Assembly (NCBI RefSeq): GCF_003171515.1
Contig: NC_089397.1
Span: 1-64,000, forward strand
Direction: 5' to 3'
DNA: 64,000 bases
DNA from: Pyrenophora tritici-repentis
Taxonomy: Eukaryota > Ascomycota > Dothideomycetes > Pleosporales > Pleosporaceae
Part shown: positions 41,335 through 52,900 of the stretch, piece after piece
Position numbering within the stretch: the first letter of the stretch is position 1
Layout: every line of letters starts with the position of its first letter
Notes under the pieces: model-generated
What the model saw: the letters and a program-made list of their open reading frames with translations, nothing else
Told to the model about the DNA's origin: nothing
Database searches by the model: none
Program-made: the position numbers and the translations under genes

Positions 41335-44300
41335 GCGATTGCGATAAGAGCGCGAAAGTTGCGGATAGCGAGTGTAGCAGCGTACGTATCGTCTATCGGA
41401 GCTTGGAGGTCTCCTCGGACAACGAGTCGAGCCTTAAACCTTGAGAGATATCCATCTCCATCCGTCTTGTACGAGAAGACCCACATCAGCGGCAGGATCT
41501 CACTATCTGCGGTGGCCTTTGATTGCTCTGTGTGTCCAAAGACGCCTTTGGCACGTAGATCTCGCCATTCAATCTCTATAGCGTGTCGAAATTGATCGCC
41601 AAACATGTGTGTATTAAGCTGGTTTTCTGACTTCGGTAGAGGCGGCAGCTGTGATTGATGGATCCGTGGTACTTTGTCTGCGCTGGCGGAGGCCCTGTCG
41701 CAGAGAATCTCGGTTGAGAAAGCTCGCAGGTAATCGACTAGAGGCTCAGGTCCTAGCCTCTCAGCGTAGACCTGTACAGCAAAGTTATTCAGATCTCTTA
41801 GCTTTCGACTTCGCTTGCCAGAGATAATAAGATTCGTGTCGGTTGGGTTAAGATTAACGTCTTGTGGCGCTTTCTCGCCTCGCAGGCGATAGCCCTTAGG
41901 AATTACATGTATTGTGTCCTCCTTAGGTTGATTTGATTTGAGTGCGTCGTCAGCCATCTCACCCCCCACCTGGGAGCCTCCAGCCGTCGGAGCTGAGGTC
42001 ACAGGTGCTGTTTGGCGACTGTGCTGACGCTGACGAGCGGTCAACAGGTCCTCGATGCTGATATCGTCGTCTTGAGGCATCTCTGGATACTCAAGTAGCT
42101 CGATCACCTCCTCGATCACTAGCGTAGAGGCGTAGCCGTCTATCCCATCAAAGAAGAGCGTGGGTTCGAATGTGACGTCGCGTGTGACGATAACAGTATC
42201 CTTTGTAGGAAGCCATATGCGGAAGATATTGGTGCCTTGGTAGCCAACAAGGTGGCCGATGAGAGTGCGCGATTCAAGCTTGTCGGCAGCTCTCAGATCG
42301 CGGTTGTAGACGTAGGCGCGACAGCCGATAGGCCTCATATGAGCGACGAGTGGCTTTCGTCCCCATACGATCTCGTACGGTGTCTTCCATCCTAGTGCTT
42401 CGGTAGGTGTGCGGTTAAGGATGTATGCGGCAGTGCGATACATCTCATGCGATAGATTCTTGGGCAGGTGAGCGTGTATACGCATAGCGCGAGCTCGCTG
42501 AGTGAGGACTCCGCCTGCGCGCTCAGTAAGTCCATTCGGCTCCTTTGTACCAGGTGGAGCAGGCTCGTAGAGCATTCCAAGCTCTTCTGTCGTGTTGATC
42601 AGATCATTTCCAAATCCTTTCTCGTTGTCGCATCGGATGGCGACTACGTCCGCGTCGTACACGCGCTGAATTCGGCGGATTAAGGCCATAAACCAACGAG
42701 TAAGTGTCGGCTTGTCCTTTCGCTTGATTGTGGCTATCTCATGCCACTTTGAGTACTCATCTATAGAGTGTGCGGCGTACTTGCTGCCGTCGATACACTC
42801 CTCTCCCATAGGGATGATGTAGATCAAGTCTATCGCGATTCGATAGAATGGTCGTTGTGCGCGGCTCTCAGCCGGGCGTCTCGAGATGATGTGAGTCATC
42901 CGAGCTTCGGTGCAGGTCTGGCAGAGACAGTCCATGTGGTCTCCTGTCAATTGGATACCAGTGACGTTCGATTCGAGCTGGTTGACTGCCTTTCGACCTG
43001 GGTGGCCCCAAATCTGATGAGCAGCGCGCCGATCAACGACGTTGGCAGGCTTTGGCGCGTACGACGGGCGATATGATGTCCCAAACGTACTCAGCGGTGA
43101 GTGGAGAAGCGACAGTGGTGGTCGGCGTGATGGCTCTGCATCAATAAGCCAATGTCCTCCATTATATTCGAGTTGCGCGATAACGTTCGATGGTTGGCGC
43201 ATGTATAGGACGTCGCGGCCAGAGTCGAAGTGGATTGACTCTGATCGGCAGCGAGCCAGTCCTAAGACGCTGGTCAGGAAACCTTCGACGTACGCGACGT
43301 GCGTCAGCTCTAGCGTTAGCTGTCCATTTGGTGTATGAGCGACGAGTTTCATCGTGCCCCAAGCTGTGATGAGAATACAGCTATTGCCAGCGTTGACAGA
43401 GCGGCGTTCTGGATTATCGCTCGTCCTCCTCCAGCCCTTCCATGCCTCTGTGTTGACGACGTGCGTGTTGGATCCTGGATCGACAATCCATCGGTTGCGT
43501 AGTTCAGTCTGAGTAGTGTCATCGACAGCCATTGTTGTGAGGGCTTCCACAGGCTCAGTGCGAGCGTCAATTGCAATGACAACCTCATTATTATGGCAGA
43601 CGCGGTTGTGACTGTCGTGGCCGTCGTGAAGAGGCTTGAGCATTGGGCCAGTCGATATCACGAACGTGTCTGTGTTGGCAGGTGGCTCGCCGTCATCGAC
43701 TCGCAGTGATCCATTGCTCTGAGGTTGGCGGGTCAACCACCTCTCAAGAGCAGCCTTGATGCGCGCATTGATTTTGGAGTCCTTCCGCGCTTCCTCAACC
43801 TTGCGTACAGCCTCAGCTGCAGGTTGATAGGTCTTTGGACGTGCCGGGTGGCGTGGATTCAGTATGAAGCAGTCAGTGTACCAATGCTGCTTCCCGCAGA
43901 CGCAGGTAGGTGTTGGCCGTGCGCCGTCACGGTGAGCGCCATCACGGTGACCTCGACTAGTTGATGGAGTCTCAGTCGGCTTCGTGATTCCGAGCTCAGC
44001 AGCAGAGACTGCCAGGCCAGTAGAGTGAGGCTTTGTGCGGCGTAGGTATGTGGTCATCTCGGCGACGTACGTCTCAAGAGATGAGATCTCTGCAGTGGTG
44101 CCTCGTGCTTCATGTTTGAAGATCTCGCGTAGGCAGGATGTGGCGTACTCTTGATCGAGTGCCTTGCAAGCGATCAGAAAGTCCTCTTGCGGTCGGTTGC
44201 CGTCAGTCTCTGGTAGACTAACCGTCTTGCCCTGAGCGGTAATGTATGTCCAGTCGGCCAGCCATTGCTCGACCTTCTTCGTGGCTCGTGGAGCAGTCTT

Positions 44301-44935
44301 GAGAGCGTTGTATTTGTCGGCAAGCTCGCGGCGGCGAGTTGCGTCGGTTGGGCAAAGGAACTTCTTGAGAGCGACCAGCCGGTCGTAGGGTGTCTCGTGA
44401 TCCTTGATTAGATGTATGTGGCGTACAGCAATCGTCTTGCTGATGTCCGTGTTCAGGTCGGCCAGAGCCTTCTTCTGGGTGCGGTACTCGGAGCGGCAGC
44501 GCTCCCATCGATCGCATTCCCATCGGTAGGACTCTCGGTCGTCTGCGGTCAGGTCAGAGAGCCTAGTAGCTCCAGCCTGGTAGTCAATGAGTTGAGGCTC
44601 AGGAGCCTCCGCTAGCTCAGGGAGAAGCTCCCTAGCTACGTCAGGATTGATGTACTGCCAGAGACCGTGGCGGTTGGCAACGTCTCGGCGAATGAACAAC
44701 CAGGTAAACCAGTCGTCCGGTGTGTTGAGAATGACAGTGACACGCGTCACAGCTGGGTCGGACCCAGTAGCCATTGCAGAGGCTGTAGTCGTGTGTGTAA
44801 GGATCAAGGCAGAGATCCAGGCAATGTGCGTCGTGGGTGAACGCGGTAACAGGTGCGTTGTGGCGAACGCGGTATAGCAACGTGCGACTCGAGCAGAGTG
44901 ACGATTGCAGCAGCAGGTGAGAACAATCCTAGGTT

Positions 44936-44952
44936 GCAGCCGGGCTCATAAC
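44936..44952 (-). promoter_or_regulatory. putative primer-binding site, initiator tRNA-Met half
   Basis: Minus-strand gttatgagcccggctgc abuts the 5' LTR. Its complement GGGCUCAUAAC is the anticodon arm of initiator tRNA-Met ending at nucleotide 39, exactly as in Drosophila copia half-tRNA priming. Confidence 0.75.
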
Positions 44953-45131
44953 TGTTGCGGTGGAGTGAACAGTGCGCATGTGCGGAGAATTGAAGGATTG
45001 AACTGAGGTTGTATTGTACAAGCTATGGAAAGTTTATGTAGATGGGTGACGTCAACCGTGCTAGTCCCAAATAGGCATCGTTCCATTACAAATGTGAGTT
45101 GCGACTGCAGGAGAGACCCCAAACCGTGACA
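44953..45131 (-). repeat. Copia 2 5' LTR
   Basis: 179 bp, identical by eye to 39423-39601. It ends 68 bp before the start codon of the plus-strand cysteine-rich protein gene, so it may now act on that gene. Confidence 0.95.
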
Positions 45132-45199
45132 CTCCCTGTTCCTTAGTACCAAACTCAAACAACATACATCGCTTATCCTTTAACTTGCATCTTTAATAC

Positions 45200-45496
45200 A
45201 TGATGGTTAACCTACAAACGGTCGTCATACTACTTAGCCTAAGCCTAGGTGCTCTCGCTTTCGACGTATGTGTTACATTCTGTTTTTCCTGTTTGCCTTT
45301 ACCTTCTTGAAAAATTAGTATTAATTTGCTACTTATGCAGAGATGCGATGGATGGGCATATGAGTTCGGTCAGTGCTGTAGTTGGACAAAAACAGGCAGC
45401 CGGTATACCAAAAACGAAGCGTCTTGCCAGCCTTGCAACTCTGTGTGTGCCCCCTACCCTATTATCTATCGCAAACCTAAATCTAACCTATTTTAA
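45200..45496 (+). CDS. small cysteine-rich secreted protein (candidate effector-like)
   Basis: Two exons, 45200-45265 and 45341-45496, joined across a 75-bp GT-AG intron (45266-45340, phase 0; donor gtatgt, acceptor tatgcag). The product is 73 residues from ATG 45200 (72 from the in-frame ATG 45203). It starts MVNLQTVVILLSLSLGALA, a clear signal peptide, and the mature part has six cysteines spaced C-x9-CC-x15-C-x2-C-x3-C, as in disulfide-linked small secreted fungal proteins. No family is recognised. Copia 2 sits 68 bp upstream, between the likely old promoter and the start codon, so expression may be altered or lost. The gene model is mine, from splice signals and frame; no homology was checked. 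Confidence 0.62.
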
Positions 45497-46158
45497 CCCT
45501 ATAGTCGTTCCCCTGCAAAAAAGGTGCAAACAGATGCGATCGATTCACGGGTACTAGGCCAGACGGTATTCCTTACGCAAACTGCTCCTAGGAGTAGACG
45601 TGCTATCATAGTTGGATGATTCCAAAGGAGGATACTCTAGATAAAGACGATAACGACGACCCTGTCGCCTGAACATATGACAAGAGTGTTCAAGGATGTT
45701 ATCTTGGTCACAAGTTTGAAATCGAAGGTTTCGCCCAACCCTCTTTCGTCGACGTGCATGTGCATGATTCCAGGTGAAAAAGTACAAATTCGTTCGTATG
45801 TGGCTGTGATGATTTGCTGGAGCATCAGTCTAATGGCGCGTGCACGTGATCAAAGTACTGCAGCGGTTCGAGTTGAGGCTGCATCATCATGTACATGCAA
45901 AAATAGCATAATTCCCCGTTGTCGGCCGTTATCATATCATGTGTGCTGATGTTGCGCATGATGTTTGGGGGCGAGGGTGGGTTGTTGTGTGGGTGAGGCA
46001 TGACGAAGGTAAGCCTTCTGCGCGACCCGCGACCCACCTTAACTTACTAGCGCGACGTCGGTGCGCTCAGAAGCCGAACATTTTGTCGAAGCTCAACCAC
46101 GGCAATCCACGACAGCCTTTTCAGTGAATGCTTTTGCGCCAAACGCCCAAGCTTCAAC
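45497..46158. other. intergenic, between the cysteine-rich protein gene and the Rex1 gene
   Basis: About 660 bp. I see no supportable gene. Short frames on both strands lack signal peptides, splice signals or familiar motifs. The last 150 bp presumably hold the Rex1-type promoter and 5' leader. Confidence 0.5.
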
Positions 46159-48594
46159 ATGGCGAAACGAAAGCGTGGCCGCGGCCGCGACGACGAGCAG
46201 CCTCCTGTCGATGTTGGATTGGGCGCGACTCTGGCGCACATGCGCGACGAAGACGTCCCAGACAGTGCAGCGACGACCACGGCAGCACACAAAACCGGAA
46301 ACGACGATAGCGACGGCAACGACGACCAAGGCTGGACAGTAGTCGGCGGATCAAAGAGAAGGCGCAAGGAACGCAGCCCCCACGGCCGCGACAATGGACG
46401 CGCAACTTCTGCATCACTCTCGCCCGTTCACAGTACTGGTCCCGTCAACCACACAGACGAAAGTGGTGATGGGAAGGAGCGAGTGCCTCAGGCCGACGAG
46501 AAAACTACACTGGAAAATCCGTTTGCGGCCAAGGATGCACATGTGGGGAGCAATCCATTCGGCACACACAGGCCTGGCTCGGAGCCAAGCAGTGAGAACA
46601 TGACAAGGCTGGAGCGCCGGAAGGAGCGCAAACTGCAGAGGAGCTATCCGGCCATTGAGCACTCGCATCATGCCCGCTTGAACTCGCACGTGAAAATCAC
46701 AGACTTACAATCCTTGGTGCTTTACTTGCTTGCAGATGGCAATGCTCCGCAATGGGTCGCTGTGCGCAGTCGTACAAATATCCAGCAGGTTGTCATGCTC
46801 ATGGTTCCAGGCTTGGACATGGGCATGTTCAATGGGGAAATTGCTCTAGACACTATATCACAGGCTGAAACCCCGACTGAGGGCGAGGCCACTGAAGAAC
46901 AGGCTGACTCTGCTTCCTCGGCCTCAAAGGTTATAAAGCTCAAGCAACTGCGCATATCTTCTGATGACTTCTACCCAGTCAGTCTCAAACCAGAGAAACT
47001 GCCGCCGTCGCTAAAGCCCCTCTCTGACGTGTTTGACCATGTGTGGCCCATCAAGGCTATAGGAGAGCATCGCAATAACCAGTACATGAGGGTCCACTCA
47101 CCCATTCATACCATGCTAACCTCGCAAATCCCAAAAACCCAGGAAGAGAAGCAGATGAAAAAGAATGGCCACAAGGGGCCCATGCCGCAAAACTCCAGGC
47201 AGTGGGAGAACAAGCGCACGCGCATCACTGAGTACATTGCCACTCTCATGGAACAGCAAGAGAATGAATACGTGCTGCATCCAGCAATGTTCACGACACC
47301 AGAGTCCAAGGAGGCCAACTTTGAGCGGAGGAAGCTAGCCAACCAAACCGCCGATGACGGTTGGGTAGATACCAACGTCACCAGTCTCCAGGACGGACAG
47401 GTGCCCGAAAGCGACATTGAGCAAGGCAGTATAACGGCCGGGAGACACATCATCTCCGTCGACTGTGAGATGTGCAAGGCCGAGGACGACCAGCTGGTCC
47501 TTACGCGCATCAGTCTATTGAACTGGGACGGCAGCGTAGCTCTCGATAAGCTAGTCAAGCCTGATGTCACCATCAAGGACTACCTAACCCAGTGGTCTGG
47601 TATCACAGCCGCCATGCTCCAGCATGTCACGACCACTCTGGCGGACATACAAAAGGAGCTATTGGAACTCATCACACCACGCACAATCCTTGTAGGACAT
47701 TCGCTAAACTCGGACCTGAATGCACTCAAACTAACGCACCCGTTCCTCATTGATACTGGTATTCTCTATCCGCACCCCCGCGGGCCGCCGTACAAGCAGT
47801 CTTTGAAGTGGCTCGCACAAAAGTACCTCAAGCGTGAAGTACAGAAGGGCTCCGCAGGTCATGACAGTGTCGAAGACGCGCGAACATGCCTTGATCTCGT
47901 CAAGCAGAAATGCGAAAAGGGACCGCGGTGGGGCTCCGGCGACACCAACGCAGAATCCATCTTCAAGAGATTAGATCGGTCAACGCGGCCAAAGTCAAAC
48001 AACTCGCACCGTGCCGGAGCCGTCATCGACTGGGGCGATCCCAACAGAGGTCACGGTGGTCAAGCCAAGGTCTCGATAGGTTGCAAGACCGATGCGGAGG
48101 TAGTCGAGGCTATTGATCGTACCATGAAACAACAAGCTGAAGGTAAGGACGGGACTACTGACAAGATCGATTTTGTCTGGGGACGCCTGCGTGAGTTGGA
48201 GATTGCAAGAGGCTGGTGGGACGATGCAAAGACAGCCGACGTTGAGCTCATCCGACAAGAAGCATTGCAACGACTGGGTCTCTCCAACAATGGCGAAGAT
48301 GCAGAAACCAACGTTCAAGGTGCTGAGCTCGGCGACGCCGTATCCAAGACGGTTGAACGCATCCTTCAGATTTACGACTCTTTGCCACGCTGCACGGCCT
48401 TTATTGTGTACAGTGGGACAGGCGATCCGAGAGAGATTCGACGCCTACAGGCCATGCAACAGCAGTACCGGCGCGAGTACGCTACGAAGAACTGGGACAG
48501 TCTCAGTGTGAAGTGGACGGATACAGAAGTGCAAGCCCTCTCAAAGGCTTGTCAGCAGGCTCGTAACGGCGTTGGCTTCATTGTCGTCAAGTGA
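46159..48594 (+). CDS. REX1: RNA exonuclease, Rex1/Rnh70-like (DEDDh)
   Basis: 811 residues, single exon, from ATG 46159 (context caacATGgc). The N-terminal 250 residues are basic then Ser/Glu-rich and disordered, with a nuclear-type KRKRGRGR start. The 3'-5' exonuclease domain spans about 430-590. It has D435 and E437 in VDCEMC, D519 in HSLNSDLNAL, and H568 and D573 in GHDSVEDA, which is the complete DEDDh set. Yeast Rex1/Rnh70 trims 3' ends of 5S rRNA, tRNA-Arg and other RNAs in the nucleus; this protein is longer, mainly at the N-terminus. The C-terminus (590-811) is helical and conserved-looking. Its intact, ordinary codon use marks this as part of the host-gene island. The Rex1 assignment versus another DEDDh RNA exonuclease rests on domain position. 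Confidence 0.85.
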   Translation: MAKRKRGRGRDDEQPPVDVGLGATLAHMRDEDVPDSAATTTAAHKTGNDDSDGNDDQGWTVVGGSKRRRKERSPHGRDNGRATSASLSPVHSTGPVNHTDESGDGKERVPQADEKTTLENPFAAKDAHVGSNPFGTHRPGSEPSSENMTRLERRKERKLQRSYPAIEHSHHARLNSHVKITDLQSLVLYLLADGNAPQWVAVRSRTNIQQVVMLMVPGLDMGMFNGEIALDTISQAETPTEGEATEEQADSASSASKVIKLKQLRISSDDFYPVSLKPEKLPPSLKPLSDVFDHVWPIKAIGEHRNNQYMRVHSPIHTMLTSQIPKTQEEKQMKKNGHKGPMPQNSRQWENKRTRITEYIATLMEQQENEYVLHPAMFTTPESKEANFERRKLANQTADDGWVDTNVTSLQDGQVPESDIEQGSITAGRHIISVDCEMCKAEDDQLVLTRISLLNWDGSVALDKLVKPDVTIKDYLTQWSGITAAMLQHVTTTLADIQKELLELITPRTILVGHSLNSDLNALKLTHPFLIDTGILYPHPRGPPYKQSLKWLAQKYLKREVQKGSAGHDSVEDARTCLDLVKQKCEKGPRWGSGDTNAESIFKRLDRSTRPKSNNSHRAGAVIDWGDPNRGHGGQAKVSIGCKTDAEVVEAIDRTMKQQAEGKDGTTDKIDFVWGRLRELEIARGWWDDAKTADVELIRQEALQRLGLSNNGEDAETNVQGAELGDAVSKTVERILQIYDSLPRCTAFIVYSGTGDPREIRRLQAMQQQYRREYATKNWDSLSVKWTDTEVQALSKACQQARNGVGFIVVK

Positions 48595-49970
48595 AGTACG
48601 GGTATTGGCGTTCGGTCGTGTCACGCACGACCCAGCGTATCGTCGTACATGGTGTTCAAGTGCATATCGCGTGGTTATACGGCACTCGCAGCGCCGAACT
48701 GTGGCGTTTGGTCAGCGCCGGACGGACTTGAACAGAAGACACAGGATCGGAGGCCAAATGCCCTGCATTGTACAATGCACCCACTTCATCATGCGGACGT
48801 CCGTAGAAAGATTATTCAATAACTGTGGCATTATGGCACAGTCGGCGTATCTATTGCGTGGTCGCCAATCAGGATCCCTGTCTATATCCCCCTTGCTTAG
48901 ATTTAAATTAGCGCAAGGCTTTAGGCCGCCGCGCTTCGGAAAAGAAATGCAAAACCCGAAAGTGCAAGCCGTGTACAATGGTCCTTGAGAATAAGCCAAG
49001 TACATGTTTATCGTCGTGATTGTCTCGTCCCTTGTGCTGTAGCAGTGAGGTTTTCAATGCAGGCGCGCTAGCCGGTCATGGACACATGTCAGCCTACATA
49101 TTTACAGCAGCTCTGATATAGCTGACAAAGTTTAAATTTGGGGCTATAGCGTATATTAGTATACAGTAAGTGCTATGACTGGCAGCTATGGTTATTGGCC
49201 CATGACGCGGTCGAGATTGGGCGTGGTAATAGTCACAATATAATAGTAATGAGCATCACTAACCGCCGCTTACGAGTACCGGCCCCAATGCGAAACACAG
49301 CGATGGAGGAGGCCAAGCATCGCAATGCTGTCACATGGGGTCTGACGCCTGCCAAAAGTGCCACATTGATTGATCTACAAGACGTCGCAAACATAGGAAG
49401 CTCAGGAGGGCAGGCGGAGGAGTCGGCGGGTATTGGGCGATATGGAACAGCTAGCGCAGCGCGCTTGCGACACGAGACGGCTTTTTCGTAATAGAGCCAT
49501 CTAAATACTTAGTTAGCAGTAGCGCTACGCCCCACTAGGGCTCCTGCATCGCTAATCATGGAACGACTTTTCAAGCGTCTGCTAATTACTTCACTTAGCC
49601 TTTTCCTTCTCTCCTCTCTCTTGCATTTCGATCAATTTTGCTGACACGGGCAAGCAATGCCCATCGCCGGCACGCTCTCTCACCTCTCTGTCCAAGCTCA
49701 ACTTTCTTCCCGTCTGCTTCGTTTGCAATCTCACCCATTGCCTGAACAGGGACCCTGGTGCGAGTCGCATCCACTAATCCATATCCGCAGTCAGCAATTG
49801 CCCACCTTTGGCAATCACTAATCGATTCGTCATCGTACACACACCCCTGCTACCAAGTCTAGGTTTGGTCGACTGTCTGTGTTGCGGTAGGTACATACGT
49901 CGCAGTCGATCTATTTTCTTCGGTCCGTCTTTATGGGCTCTCTCTAGGCCCCATTGCAAAGACAAAACCC
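48595..49970. other. intergenic between the Rex1-like gene and the next gene
   Basis: About 1.4 kb. I checked for tRNA boxes, repeats and long frames and found nothing I would defend. The last 300 bp are pyrimidine-rich, as expected for a fungal promoter and leader. Confidence 0.5.
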
Positions 49971-52900
49971 ATGGTCGGCGCGAGACGACCTCGTATTAGT
50001 GACACACATACCGCCATGAGTACACACCAACGTCAGCATCCCGTTTCCGGCAAGGTCGACCTCATCCGTGACAATACGGTCATGGCTGAGATGCAGCAAG
50101 CGATGGCTGCTATGGGAAGTGCCGAAGAAGCCTCTTTTCGCCCTGCATCACCCATAAGCCATTCGACCAGAGGCTTCTGTAAGACGTGCGATAACATCGT
50201 CGGAGACTTTTACAACTCCTGGCACAGGATCACCGGGAGCTACTACGTCCCGGCACTTCTCGGCTCTTACAGCATATCCTTGAAAAGTACAGGCAAGCAG
50301 AAAGCAGCGTCCAAGGGTACAGATCTAGAAGGATGGTAAGCTCGATCTTCGCTATCATTGCGCTTTCAATTTACACCGTCGCACTGTCTTCTTTTTCGGC
50401 CCAGGATAAACTTCTTCCCCCACATCTCACATGCCCTCATCCTTGTCGCAAATCGATTACCTGATATTTTAAGTTTTTGTCCTAAGCGCATGCGCGCTAG
50501 TCTGTACTGATTGTCCACTCTATACAATGTCACCTATTAAACCCGCCTGCCTGCGCTTTGCGTTTCCGCTTCGCATAATCATTGTTTCTTCTGCGCCACT
50601 ATCATTTGACTGACCCTACGCCAGTACCATTCAACCTTTGGTGTGTCCTCATCCCAGCTGCAACAACATTCCGCTGGGCTTTACCGTTGTCACTGCGCCT
50701 GCAGTAAAGGGTAACTTCCGGTAAGTCTTGGTGCTCCTTCAAACTTGATGGGTATTTTGTACAGTTCGACCTTGCTCAGCATCGATCGTGCGATATTCGC
50801 CACGTATAGTCTTACGCTAGCATCATTAGGCTAACTTTGCATCTGTCTTAGTGGCCGAGATTTCTTCAAGCTGAGTCGCATTGAACTGCGATGCGCAAGA
50901 GCTGGAACGGATCAATACATTGTGGTAGAACCTCGTGAAGACGCTGCACCCGAATTACTCGCGATTGAGGACACCCCCAGTCCTTCCTCGTCCACATCAA
51001 CACCAAAAGCGTCGTCAACCGAAGCCATGGAAGTCGACTCACGCCCACCATCATTCTCACAACGTGTTGGATACCCCCACGGACTACGTGGACAGCCTCA
51101 CCACCATCGACCACAGGCATTGCACCAGCTCGATGTCAGTCGACACTTGGTGGCAGCACCCCCACTGTCAATGCACTCTCCAATACCAAGTCCAGTGCAG
51201 ACCATGATCCAGAAGACGACAAACAACCCAGTATCCCCTCCGTCTGCTGCGGGAGACTCTGTCAATGGGGATCGTATCTCCAACCGGGAATCCTCTCGAG
51301 AGTCTGCCACCAACCCTCCATCAGGCGCAGTTCAAGTTCAATCTCCTCGGAAGACATCCCATACAAACGGATATACGTATCCTCGCTCACCTCGTGAGAT
51401 TGGCATTGAGGCCATTGAGCGTCTGCAAACGCAGATCTCCCAGAACAGTGGTGCCTTGTCAGCTCATACCCGAGACATAAGGCGCGGCGAAGAGTTCACC
51501 CAGCAGCTAGAAGCAACGCTTCGTCAAGAGTTCCAAACTCAGTTGTTCCGGCAAAATGCCGATATCCAAAGATTGGAGGAGTCACAGCAAAGGCTCCACC
51601 ATGACGTGCAGGGTATGCGCCATACCATGGAGGCTATCAGGCATGAGTTGCAGGCCATACGAGTGGACAAGCAGTCACGTGCGGGGACTACGCTCGACCG
51701 ATCGTTTCGTGGACAAGAAGGAGCGATTGAAGTCATGGCAAAGCAGATTGCCGAACTATCGCACAAGACGAGCGACATGGACCATCTCAAAGTCCACATT
51801 GAGATTATGAAGGGCAAGATACATCGCCTAGAACAGGCCGCTGCCCATGCAGCTTCACGGCCACCTCTACAGCCCTACCATGCGATCAAAGCACCGGTAT
51901 CACAGCCGCTCCAACTACCCCATATGGCAGCTCCGCCACATCGCGCTCCTCCAGCAGCGCCTCACAGTGAAAAAGCCTTGCAACCAACAACAGAGGTTCA
52001 GCACCGCCGACCCTCTTTTCCGGTTCCTTCCTCGGTGCCCGCAGCAGCTAGCGTCGCGGTCACAGCACCACCACCTACTCCGACTACCAGTTGGGAAGCT
52101 GTCAATGCCGGGACCAAGCGACCCTACCAAAATGGTGTCGAGAGTCCGCGTGAAGCAACTATAAACATACCAAGTTCCCCCAAGAGACAAAAACTGGACA
52201 GCACCACAACGCAGGCACCTACACCCACAACACAAACTCAGACGGACTCTCCGGAACCGACTCTTGCGTCGCAAACGCAGCAGTCCATCTATGCTCCATG
52301 TGCTACACAGGATATGCCTTCAGACCAGAGCTGGCAGCCGGAGTCACAGCATATGATTGAACATCGGCCTCGCGGCAGCAGACGTGGTGGAGGGCCGGGC
52401 AGTCGCGGTGGTAGAGTGAGGAGGAGCATGCCAGGCCATCTGCATGACACGCCAGAATGGGACAAAGACGACTGGCACGCCGACTCGCAGACCAGCCCAG
52501 ACAACTTCCATGACAGCGTCTCACGTGGCGGGCGTGGAGGCATCGCGCGCCGTGGCAGCGGGGGCGGGGGTGCTCGTGGTGGCTACGCCGGCAGCGAACG
52601 TGCAACAAGTCTAGGTCTTCAAGGTGTGTCAACCGGCATGCACTTTGGCTTCGGGTTGTCACAAGACTCGCTGTATGGATCTGGGAAGAAGACTCGCACA
52701 AAGCCCATTCGCAACGCAGACGGTGTTCTCATCCGCAAAGACGGTCGGCCAGACATGCGCTCGCAATCCTCAGCCGCCAATCTCCGCAAAGTGCACCAGA
52801 GAAAGGAGGGGGATGCTAGCCACTCGCCAACAAGCTTCACCCCTACGAACGCCCGATCAGTTGACACGCCCGATTCACCAAGTCCATCCGGGTATTCTGT

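Larger units (their letters stand above)
39657..44774 (-). pseudogene. Copia 2 gag-pol, split by two MITEs
   Basis: The start is ATG 44774. Reading order: gag with a knuckle-like CVCGKQHWYTDC (about 43880-43920); protease IVDPGSNTHV (about 43470); pre-integrase zinc region HQIWGHPGRKAV...CLCQTC; integrase with IAIDLI, RCDNEKGF and LTERAGG; RT with YDVPTAFLNA and VYVDDIVMAF (about 40890); RNase H with SSDASYAD and TTESELL; stop at 39657-39659. Apart from MITE C at 41177-41334 and MITE B at 40022-40183, with their 8-bp duplications, the frame is open throughout with no RIP-type stops. Gag and pol form one polyprotein with no frameshift site. As interrupted, RT and RNase H cannot be made from this copy. 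Confidence 0.9.
39423..45131 (-). mobile_element. Copia LTR retrotransposon 2
   Basis: Complete minus-strand insertion with 179-bp LTRs (39423-39601, 44953-45131) that I read as identical, and a perfect duplication CTCCC (39418-39422, 45132-45136). One long gag-pol frame fills it. MITE B (40022-40183) and MITE C (41177-41334) interrupt it. Identical LTRs mean recent insertion, and the MITEs moved even later. Confidence 0.95.

Noticed and set aside
45249..45557. 102-codon frame overlapping the cysteine-rich gene
   Set aside because: It reads through the intron in another frame; the spliced reading with signal peptide and six cysteines explains the region better.
48572..49491. Short frames between the Rex1-like gene and the next gene (48572-48988, 49195-49491)
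   Set aside because: No recognisable domain or secretion signal; treated as intergenic.
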